From: QHBQ01 sp038230695
GTDB taxonomy: Bacteria; Chloroflexota; Chloroflexia; QHBQ01
NCBI GenBank assembly: GCA_038230695.1
Contig: JBBRMT010000180.1
Span: 1-9,544 of the forward strand
Direction of reading: 5' to 3'
Length of the DNA stretch: 9,544 nt
The translations under genes were made by a program, and so were the position numbers. Of this stretch, positions 5,053 through 9,544 are shown piece after piece; the stretch's first letter is position 1, and each line of letters opens with the position of its first letter. The notes beneath the pieces were generated by a model. The model did not search any database, had not been told where the DNA came from, and saw nothing but the letters and a program-made list of their open reading frames with translations.

Positions 5053-6093
5053 TCAGCGCGAAGAAATGAAGCTGCCCAGCCAGTTGCGAATGTCGTCACC
5101 GAGTACGCCCAACCAGTAGGTAAGGTTGTCGAGCGGCAAGGTACGCCACAGTTGGTCGCGCAGCAACAGGGCGCAGATTGCGGCAAAGCAGAACGATGCG
5201 CCCACCGGAATGTAGTCGTGCAGCCTCTTGACCCGCACGAAGACCAAGCCCAGCCCGATCAGCCCGGCGATGAGCGGGCCGAGCAGCAGCGGGCCGAGGA
5301 TACCAGGATAACCGAGCATCAGGCCGAGCATCACCGCCAGTTCAACATCGCCAAAGGCAAGCGCATCCGATTCGCCGCCATAGATGAGGCGAGCGATGAA
5401 GTAAAAGAATAGCAGCGTGCCGCCCCCGACTGCGCCGCCAATCAGCGCGGAAGACAAATCCACCTCTGGGCTGAAGATTGCGCCAAGCAGGGCCAGCCCC
5501 GCGCCAGCCAGCAGTACAATGCTGTAGAGGTCGTGGTGCTGCCAATCTATCGTCAGGGTGATGATCAGGATCAAGGTGAAAAAGGAGTAAATGAAGAACA
5601 GAGGGCCAAGGCCATAATCAATCCAGGCGGCGGCGATAGCGAGGCCAGTACCAAGCTCGACCAGGGGAAAGGAGAGCGGCAGCCGCTTGCCGCAATGACG
5701 GCAACGCCCGCGCTGCCCCATCCAGCCTAGCAGCGGCACGCTGTCGGCCCAGCCCAGCGGTTCGCCGCTGCGAGTGCAACGGAGTGCTGGGTGCTGGATG
5801 CTGGGTGCTGGGTGCTGATTTATGTCACTGGCATTTACGGGCAGATGCTCTGCATCCGTAGGTGCGAACCGTTGTCCGCCCTGCACCGCTGCCTGCGAAG
5901 TTGCATCCGTTGGGACAGGCGGTGGCCCGCCCTGCGCCATCACCACGGGCGACGAAACTGCATCTGCAGGGGTGAAGGGTTCGTCCGGCTGAGAGGCTGC
6001 ATCAGGGACAGGCCAAAGTCGGGGTAGGCGATAGATGATGACATTGAGCAGACCACCCAGGGCCACTCCGACAATAAACGGCAACAGGAACAA
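5053..6093 (-). CDS. pilD: Prepilin peptidase (A24 aspartic protease, PilD-like) with a repeat-rich insertion
   Basis: Membrane aspartic protease that cleaves, and in bifunctional members N-methylates, type IV prepilin-like leaders. Order: GVALGGLLNVIIYRLP (residues 9-24), the usual N-terminal motif; a Zn-ribbon region with C106, C131 and C134; catalytic Asp candidates D183 (TIDWQHHD) and D249 (AFGDVEL); IPVGASF at 295-301; several membrane helices. Two oddities. The first zinc pair reads CTRS, so the second Cys is Ser109. Residues 31-103 are a polar insertion with DA-headed repeats and a segment encoded by 7-base repeats, making the protein longer (346 residues) than the usual 250-290. The start is TTG (6091-6093), the only usual start in frame before the motif, with GGGGTG as a weak ribosome site. 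Third gene of the mltG-aroE-peptidase operon, 99 bases after aroE. Confidence 0.88.
   Translation of the reverse strand: MFLLPFIVGVALGGLLNVIIYRLPRLWPVPDAASQPDEPFTPADAVSSPVVMAQGGPPPVPTDATSQAAVQGGQRFAPTDAEHLPVNASDINQHPAPSIQHPALRCTRSGEPLGWADSVPLLGWMGQRGRCRHCGKRLPLSFPLVELGTGLAIAAAWIDYGLGPLFFIYSFFTLILIITLTIDWQHHDLYSIVLLAGAGLALLGAIFSPEVDLSSALIGGAVGGGTLLFFYFIARLIYGGESDALAFGDVELAVMLGLMLGYPGILGPLLLGPLIAGLIGLGLVFVRVKRLHDYIPVGASFCFAAICALLLRDQLWRTLPLDNLTYWLGVLGDDIRNWLGSFISSR
5784..5818. repeat. 7-base tandem repeat inside the prepilin peptidase gene
   Basis: Five perfect-register units: GTGCTGG, GTGCTGG, ATGCTGG, GTGCTGG, GTGCTGA. On the coding strand they encode the peptide QHPAPSIQHPA just before the zinc region. 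Since 35 bases is not a multiple of three, any gain or loss of single units would shift the frame. Same unit type as at 6111-6145. Confidence 0.7.
5852..6003. repeat. In-frame degenerate repeats encoding DA-headed units
   Basis: GCATC recurs at 5852, 5903, 5960 and 5999, spaced 51, 57 and 39 bases, all multiples of three. On the coding strand this yields four units each starting with Asp-Ala: DAASQPDEPFTPA, DAVSSPVVMAQGG onward, DATSQAAVQGGQRFAPT and DAEHLPV. The unit ends P(T/A) are conserved. It looks like a disordered linker grown by duplication. Confidence 0.5.
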
Positions 6094-6110
6094 TATCGCA
6101 CCCCATATCG

Positions 6111-6145
6111 GCGCTGAGGTTTGGGCGCTGAGTGCTGAGTTTGTC
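6111..6145. repeat. 7-base tandem repeat before the prepilin peptidase
   Basis: Units GCGCTGA, GGTTTGG, GCGCTGA, GTGCTGA, GTTTGTC. It lies in the leader of the peptidase gene, beginning 17 bases upstream of its TTG start. Confidence 0.5.
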
Positions 6146-6158
6146 CTAAGCTCACCGC

Positions 6159-6186
6159 TTTACAACTCAATACTCAAAACTCAAAC
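6159..6186. repeat. 7-base tandem repeat between aroE and the prepilin peptidase
   Basis: Units TTTACAA, CTCAATA, CTCAAAA, CTCAAAC, ending 6 bases before the aroE stop codon complement at 6193-6195. Same unit type as 3675-3695. Confidence 0.55.
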
Positions 6187-6192
6187 ACATTA

Positions 6193-7182
6193 CTACTTAT
6201 GACGGCGGGCGGCGGCGAACATCACGTCAAGTGGCGCAGGCTGGCCGGTCCATAGCTCGAAGGAGAGCGCCCCCTGGTAAACGAGCATCGCCAGGCCGTC
6301 AACGCTGCGTGCGCCCCGCGCTTGCGCCTCGCGTTGCAGGCGGGTTGGTTGGTATAGCAGGTCGAAGACCACACTGCCGGGGCGGATTAGCTGAGGGTCG
6401 AGCGGACAGGCATCGTAGTGCATGGGGCTGAGACCGACCGCCGTGGCATTGACCAGCAGATCGTAGGAGTGGTTGGCGAGATACTCCGCCAGATCGGTGA
6501 ACGCCAATACCGTGACGTTCATAGAGTGACGCGCAAGGGCGGCAGCGGCCTGCACCTCCTCACTCAGGGGCAAAGCGGGGTCGAACCCATCGCCATATGT
6601 AATTGGTTCGGCATTGTCACCGTCCTCATCGGGGTAAGTAGGCGCAGGGGCGGGCAGCAGCGCAAGGTTGGTGAGGCGGGCGGCAAGGTATTCGGCGCGG
6701 TCGAGGGTGCGATTGGCGATTGCCAGGTCGCCAACCCCGGCGCGGGCCAGGGCATGAGCGACTGCCCGCGCCGACCCGCCAGCGCCCAGCAACAATACGC
6801 GACAGCCCGCCGGATTGAAACCCACATCTTCGCGCAGGGCGCGGAGGAAGCCGGGCGCATCGGTGTTGTAGCCAACCAGCGAACCCGCCTGATTCACCAC
6901 AACGTTGACTGCGCCGATCTGGGCAGCCTCTGCGTCAACGCCGTCGAGCATGGGCAGTACGTCTTCTTTATACGGTGCGGTTAGGTTTGCGCCGCGATAT
7001 TCCGGCCAGCGCAAATCGGCGATGCGAGCCTCTAGCTCATCCGGCGGGGTCTCCCATAGTTCGTAATGGCCGGGGATGGAAGAGTAGTCAAAGGCGGCCT
7101 GCTGAATTAGCGGCGACAGGCTGTGGCTGACCGGGTAACCGATCAGCCCAACGTGTTTGACTTCTGGGGCTTTCTCAAGCAA
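6193..7182 (-). CDS. aroE: Shikimate dehydrogenase with an inserted loop
   Basis: Cytosolic NADPH-dependent enzyme reducing 3-dehydroshikimate to shikimate in aromatic amino acid synthesis. Shikimate-site motifs: SHSLSP (residues 19-24), GANLTAPYK (64-72) with catalytic Lys72, and NTD (106-108) with catalytic Asp108. The cofactor loop GAGGSARA is at 133-140, followed by NRT (157-159). Also present are NATAVG (245-250), DLLYQPTRL, and GLAMLVYQG with Gln303. At 329 residues it exceeds the usual 270-290: residues of about 177-222 (LLPAPAPTYPDEDGDNAEP onward) form an extra acidic, proline-rich loop in the NADPH domain. The start is TTG (7180-7182) with AGAGG 6 bases upstream. It lies 42 bases after mltG. 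Confidence 0.94.
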   Translation of the reverse strand: MLEKAPEVKHVGLIGYPVSHSLSPLIQQAAFDYSSIPGHYELWETPPDELEARIADLRWPEYRGANLTAPYKEDVLPMLDGVDAEAAQIGAVNVVVNQAGSLVGYNTDAPGFLRALREDVGFNPAGCRVLLLGAGGSARAVAHALARAGVGDLAIANRTLDRAEYLAARLTNLALLPAPAPTYPDEDGDNAEPITYGDGFDPALPLSEEVQAAAALARHSMNVTVLAFTDLAEYLANHSYDLLVNATAVGLSPMHYDACPLDPQLIRPGSVVFDLLYQPTRLQREAQARGARSVDGLAMLVYQGALSFELWTGQPAPLDVMFAAARRHK

Positions 7183-7190
7183 CTCTCGCC

Positions 7191-7224
7191 TCTGATTCTA
7201 CCTTCTAACTTCTAACTTCTGCTG
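7191..7224. repeat. 7-base tandem repeat between mltG and aroE
   Basis: Units TCTGATT, CTACCTT, CTAACTT, CTAACTT, CTGCTGC fill almost the whole 42-base gap between the two genes, ending at the mltG stop codon. The aroE Shine-Dalgarno lies at the edge of this block. Confidence 0.55.
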
Positions 7225-8376
7225 CTAGCTACCGTTGCAGCTACTGTATTGCTGCACCTTGGCGTTGTGCTGGGCAAGGGTAGTGGAGAAGTCGTGGGTG
7301 CCGTCATGGTTGCAGTTAAGCACAAAGTATAGGAACTTGGTGTCGTTTGGCGCAGCAGCGGCAACCAGGCTAGCCTCGCTGGGAGCGGCAATTGCGGTGG
7401 GTGGCAGGCCGATTACTGTGTAGGTGTTGTATCCACTCAAGTCGCTCATACTACCCAGGCCACCGTTCAGTTGCGGCCACCAATCGCCAGGCACACCGAG
7501 TGCATACTGAATGGTGGGGTCGGCATTGAGCAGCATCCCCTTAGCCACTCGGTTCCAGTAGACGCTGGCGATGATGGGCCGCTCAGACGCTACCTTGGCT
7601 TCGCGCTCGACAATGCTGGCGATGATCACCACTTCGTGCATATCGGAGTGGCCGTGCTGCTGCGCGACGTTGATAATATTATCATTCTTCAAAACCGTGT
7701 CGAACTGCTTGAGCATCATGTTGATGACCGTCTTCTCCGGCTGCATCTGGTCGGTGGTGGGGGTAGGAGTTACCAGGTCGGAACCGATTTTCATCGTGCT
7801 AGTTGGCTGCACCGATATATCGTAGGTATTCGGCAGCAGGTATCCTTCCAGGCTGTTGCTACTTCGCCCTGCCAGCCAGGGATAGCCATCGTAATCAGTA
7901 CCCAGCGTGCCACTTAGGGCAATGCTCATGAAGCGGTTGCTATCAATGCTGGTGAGGCCCGCGTTATGCAAAATGTCGGGCATCTCGGCAATGCGCTTGC
8001 CTGGCACAATCGTGAACTTGACTGAGGCGAAAGGTATGGCAGCGGTAAGCGAATCGAGGATGTCGTTGTAGCTCATGTTCGCTTTGATCACGTGCTGGCC
8101 GCTCTTCAGGTCGCTGCCCTTGCCGCTGAAGCGGGCCACCATCTCCATCCAGAAAGCGGAGCGGATAAGATGCTGTTGCTCAAGACGAGCGGCAACTGGG
8201 TTCATGGTGTCACCATCTTTGACCACGAAGCTCACCGCTGGGGTAGTAGGTTCGTTGGTATAGGGCTGGCCGAAGCTGAAGGTACTGTAGATTAGCACCC
8301 CCACTGCCAGCACGCCAATGACCATCGCAATGCCCAGCAACGTCCACAGAAAACGGCTAAAGTATTTCATTGCCAT
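7225..8376 (-). CDS. mltG: Endolytic murein transglycosylase MltG (YceG-like)
   Basis: Membrane-anchored lytic transglycosylase that cuts nascent glycan strands and is thought to end peptidoglycan elongation. The 383 residues begin with a short cytoplasmic MAMKYFSRF, then one membrane helix (about 10-31) and a periplasmic or extracytoplasmic domain. A LysM-like part (about 48-118) precedes the catalytic domain: SLEGYLLPNTY (175-185), ASIVEREA (253-260) with likely catalytic Glu257, NADPTIQYALG (284-294), YNTYTVIGLPPTAIA (316-330) followed by APSEASL. All match the family. ATG at 8374-8376 is chosen; a second ATG two codons later is possible. The Shine-Dalgarno is weak: AGGGGAG lies about 15 bases away. 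First gene of the operon with aroE and the prepilin peptidase. Confidence 0.95.
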   Translation of the reverse strand: MAMKYFSRFLWTLLGIAMVIGVLAVGVLIYSTFSFGQPYTNEPTTPAVSFVVKDGDTMNPVAARLEQQHLIRSAFWMEMVARFSGKGSDLKSGQHVIKANMSYNDILDSLTAAIPFASVKFTIVPGKRIAEMPDILHNAGLTSIDSNRFMSIALSGTLGTDYDGYPWLAGRSSNSLEGYLLPNTYDISVQPTSTMKIGSDLVTPTPTTDQMQPEKTVINMMLKQFDTVLKNDNIINVAQQHGHSDMHEVVIIASIVEREAKVASERPIIASVYWNRVAKGMLLNADPTIQYALGVPGDWWPQLNGGLGSMSDLSGYNTYTVIGLPPTAIAAPSEASLVAAAAPNDTKFLYFVLNCNHDGTHDFSTTLAQHNAKVQQYSSCNGS

Positions 8377-8406
8377 GCTTGTCTATCAGATCTCCCCTCT
8401 TACTCG

Positions 8407-8446
8407 CTTACTGTAAGGTAAGGCATAAGCCCCACAGCCGCAGTGC
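8407..8446. repeat. Two small hairpins in the mltG leader
   Basis: CTTAC/GTAAG (8407-8417) and GCCGC/GCGGC (about 8434-8446) are short perfect dyads between the predicted mltG transcription start and its ATG. No riboswitch class is recognised. Confidence 0.3.
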
Positions 8447-8459
8447 GGCAACACGTCCT

Positions 8460-8489
8460 ATTTTATCAGAGGCAATGGCATTGCGTCAA
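8460..8489 (-). promoter_or_regulatory. Promoter of the mltG-aroE-prepilin peptidase operon
   Basis: Minus strand: TTGACG (8484-8489), 18-base spacer, TAAAAT (8460-8465) with TGA before it as an extended -10. The leader would be about 75 bases. Confidence 0.6.
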
Positions 8490-8510
8490 TGCGAATCGGG
8501 AGAAGCGTTG

Positions 8511-8522
8511 TTCGCCCCTACA
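8511..8522. repeat. Copy of the TTCGCCCCTACA motif
   Basis: Twelve bases identical to the arm of the hairpin at 3374-3395. Here no good pairing arm is left, so it looks like a decayed copy of that dispersed repeat. Confidence 0.3.
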
Positions 8523-8562
8523 GAATGAGGATTGCTCGCTAAATTGACACCAGCATCCACGC

Positions 8563-8592
8563 TTGACAAGCCCAACCACGCTGCGGTATAAT
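8563..8592 (+). promoter_or_regulatory. Promoter of tRNA-Gln
   Basis: TTGACA (8563-8568), 18-base spacer, TATAAT (8587-8592): both boxes are consensus. The start would be near 8599, about 20 bases before the tRNA. Confidence 0.8.
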
Positions 8593-8617
8593 ACTGCTCG
8601 CCACACAAGGTATACAT

Positions 8618-8691
8618 TGGGCTGTCGTCTAACGGTAGGACGTCTGATTCTGGATCAGAAAGTTGAGGTTCGAATCCTTGCAGCCCAGCCA
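8618..8691 (+). tRNA. trnQ: tRNA-Gln (anticodon CTG)
   Basis: Acceptor TGGGCTG (8618-8624) pairs with CAGCCCA (8681-8687), followed by discriminator G and an encoded CCA. The anticodon stem TCTGA/TCAGA encloses loop TTCTGGA, so the anticodon is CTG, reading CAG. The T loop is GGTTCGAATCC. Cloverleaf complete; single-gene unit with its own promoter and terminator. Confidence 0.97.
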
Positions 8692-8710
8692 CCCCAATAA
8701 GGGGTTTTTT
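8692..8710 (+). terminator. Intrinsic terminator of tRNA-Gln
   Basis: CCCC, a 5-base AATAA loop, GGGG, then six T residues, directly behind the CCA end of the tRNA. Short stem but perfect and GC-only. Confidence 0.8.
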
Positions 8711-8721
8711 GTTGCCCAGCA

Positions 8722-8757
8722 AAAAGCAGCCTGCGGTTAAACTCCGCAGGCTGCTTT
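8722..8757 (-). terminator. Strong intrinsic terminator, mainly for the minus strand
   Basis: A perfect 14-bp stem, AAAGCAGCCTGCGG (8723-8736) with CCGCAGGCTGCTTT (8744-8757), and a 7-base loop. Read on the minus strand it ends in five T residues, on the plus strand in three. It ends the small membrane-peptide gene at 8935-8780 and can back up tRNA-Gln termination from the other side. Its presence supports that small gene being transcribed. Confidence 0.85.
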
Positions 8758-8779
8758 GCGTAGGGGTTGGGGCTAAGGT

Positions 8780-8935
8780 TCAGGCGGCGGGTCGGGTTGC
8801 CGCAGGCTTCATATAGGCAACAGCCAGGCTTGCCAGACCGAACAACATATTGTTGAACAGGCTAATGAGGAATACCAGCAGGTAAATGACCCCGAGAGCC
8901 ATAACGATTGGCCACGCTGCCGCATCGGTCGCCAC
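8780..8935 (-). CDS. Small hydrophobic membrane protein, 51 residues, function unknown
   Basis: Not a family I recognise. The 51 residues read VATDAAAWPIVMALGVIYLL from the GTG, then VFLISLFNNMLFGLASLAVA and a polar basic tail YMKPAATRPAA. Residues 8-27 and 29-41 are hydrophobic, giving one long or two short membrane segments split by FNN. Support for a real gene: an extended -10 TGT-TATAAA (8947-8955), a purine-rich AAGGGGCAGG before the GTG (8933-8935), and a 14-bp intrinsic terminator 23 bases past the stop. The promoter places the transcript start at about 8938-8941, so the message may be nearly leaderless, or begin at the inner ATG (residue 12). Transcribed divergently from tRNA-Trp-secE. 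Confidence 0.55.
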   Translation of the reverse strand: MATDAAAWPIVMALGVIYLLVFLISLFNNMLFGLASLAVAYMKPAATRPAA

Positions 8936-8946
8936 CCCTGCCCCTT

Positions 8947-8966
8947 TTTATAACATACGTCCCTTC
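8947..8966 (-). promoter_or_regulatory. Extended -10 promoter of the small membrane protein gene
   Basis: The minus strand reads AGGGACGTATGTTATAA, matching 16 of 17 bases of the tRNA-Trp promoter block on the plus strand (9041-9057). TATAAA with upstream TGT is the -10; the -35 is poor. Confidence 0.45.
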
Positions 8967-9029
8967 AGAGCAAAATGATTGTAGCGCTTGTACAGAAGTT
9001 AGCAACCATCTGCTGCGAAACAAATACGT

Positions 9030-9058
9030 TTGACAAAGCCAGGGACGTATGCTATAAT
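9030..9058 (+). promoter_or_regulatory. Near-consensus promoter of tRNA-Trp and secE
   Basis: TTGACA (9030-9035), 17-base spacer, TATAAT (9053-9058) with TGC as an extended -10: every core element is consensus. As no promoter is seen between the tRNA and secE, it likely drives the whole secE unit beyond the window. Confidence 0.85.
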
Positions 9059-9127
9059 ACCGAAGCGAAAGCAACCCCGCCTTATATCGGCGCGGGCGGC
9101 AACGCCAATCAAACGTTTTTATCGCGT

Positions 9128-9203
9128 AGGCGCGTGGCTCAATTGGCAGAGCATCGGTCTCCAAAACCGAGGGTTGGGGGTTCGAGTCCCTCCGCGCCTG
9201 CCA
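9128..9203 (+). tRNA. trnW: tRNA-Trp (anticodon CCA)
   Basis: Acceptor AGGCGCG (9128-9134) pairs with CGCGCCT (9193-9199); discriminator G and encoded CCA follow. The anticodon stem TCGGT/ACCGA encloses CTCCAAA, giving anticodon CCA. T loop GGTTCGAGTCC. Placement of tRNA-Trp directly before secE is common in bacteria. The 69-base transcribed leader can form GC hairpins, including one with a GCAA tetraloop. Confidence 0.97.
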
Positions 9204-9257
9204 CGCCGTGTCTGTTTTTGTTCGCCAAATCTTATTACGAGAGCAGGGTAGAAGGTT

Positions 9258-9536
9258 ATGCCAAGCGCAACTGAAAGTCCAGATAAGCCGATACAACGCT
9301 CATCACAACCGGAGCAGCCCAAGACTAACACCGACCAGCCGAAAGGCGGCGGGCTGATTGAACGTCTGCGTACCTCTTTCGATGATATTCGCAGCGAAAT
9401 TGCCAAAGTAACCTGGCCGACCCGAGAGGAGACGCGCAACCTAACCATCGTGGTGATCGGCATCAGCACGTTCGTTGGCATCCTCCTGGGCGCGGTCGAC
9501 GGGATACTCACCTTTGCCTACAGCCTCATCAAGTAA
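9258..9536 (+). CDS. secE: Preprotein translocase subunit SecE
   Basis: Essential small subunit of the SecYEG protein-conducting channel in the cytoplasmic membrane. The 92 residues have a polar, proline-rich N-terminal extension (1-32), then the amphipathic surface helix and the diagnostic SEIAKVTWPTREETRN (about 46-61), then one membrane helix IVVIGISTFVGILLGAVDGI running toward the C-terminal FAYSLIK. This is the single-helix form typical of most bacteria. ATG at 9258 with the purine-rich AGGGTAGAAGG upstream. It begins 55 bases after tRNA-Trp and no rpmG lies between. nusG is expected just beyond the right edge; the last 8 bases are non-coding. Confidence 0.96.
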   Translation: MPSATESPDKPIQRSSQPEQPKTNTDQPKGGGLIERLRTSFDDIRSEIAKVTWPTREETRNLTIVVIGISTFVGILLGAVDGILTFAYSLIK

Positions 9537-9544
9537 ACCCACAG

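Noticed and set aside
6418..6984. 188-codon plus-strand frame over aroE
   Set aside because: Antisense shadow of a gene with every shikimate dehydrogenase motif.
8486..8722. 78-codon minus-strand frame across tRNA-Gln
   Set aside because: Antisense to the tRNA and its promoter; spurious translation of tRNA complement.
8862..9511. Minus-strand frames across tRNA-Trp and secE
   Set aside because: They contain the typical RRDSNPQPSVLETDALP-type spurious translation of tRNA complement and have no independent support.

Overview
The window reads as ordinary chromosomal DNA of a fairly GC-rich bacterium. I infer a member of the Chloroflexota (class Chloroflexia-like). The grounds are an F420-type luciferase-like oxidoreductase, stand-alone receiver proteins, frequent GTG and TTG starts, CCA-encoding tRNAs, and an mltG-aroE-prepilin peptidase cluster. 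No rRNA or phylogenetic marker is complete here, so the lineage is inference.

Left part (1-3289), all on the minus strand: two single-domain response regulators (3289-2867 and 2808-2416), an FAD-dependent amine-oxidase-type oxidoreductase (2201-909) and a luciferase-like monooxygenase that runs off the left edge (845-1). The regulators' promoter lies near 3480. A small element with 13-bp inverted ends sits between that promoter and the first start codon.

Middle part (3290-5050): a repeat-rich intergenic stretch holding a short secreted-peptide gene (3827-3702, minus). Next come a DUF190 PII-like gene (4064-4417, plus) and a convergent fluoride channel gene crcB (4884-4498, minus). crcB is preceded by a clear fluoride riboswitch with a built-in terminator and its own promoter. 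DUF190 proteins commonly accompany CrcB, so this is a small fluoride-resistance locus.

Right part (5053-8489), minus strand: an apparent operon transcribed mltG (cell-wall lytic transglycosylase), aroE (shikimate dehydrogenase), prepilin peptidase. The aroE and peptidase products both carry unusual insertions. The far right (8563-9544) holds tRNA-Gln with promoter and terminator, a convergent 51-codon membrane-peptide gene, then tRNA-Trp and secE behind a near-consensus promoter, the usual lead-in to nusG and ribosomal protein genes.

The strongest unexplained pattern is a set of degenerate 7-base tandem repeats at seven places: in gaps between genes, around stop codons, and once in frame inside the prepilin peptidase. 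I found no CRISPR array, no transposase and no convincing new multi-gene system. The items most worth following up are the 7-base repeats, the MITE-like element, the two small peptide genes and the mirror-image promoters near 8950 and 9050.
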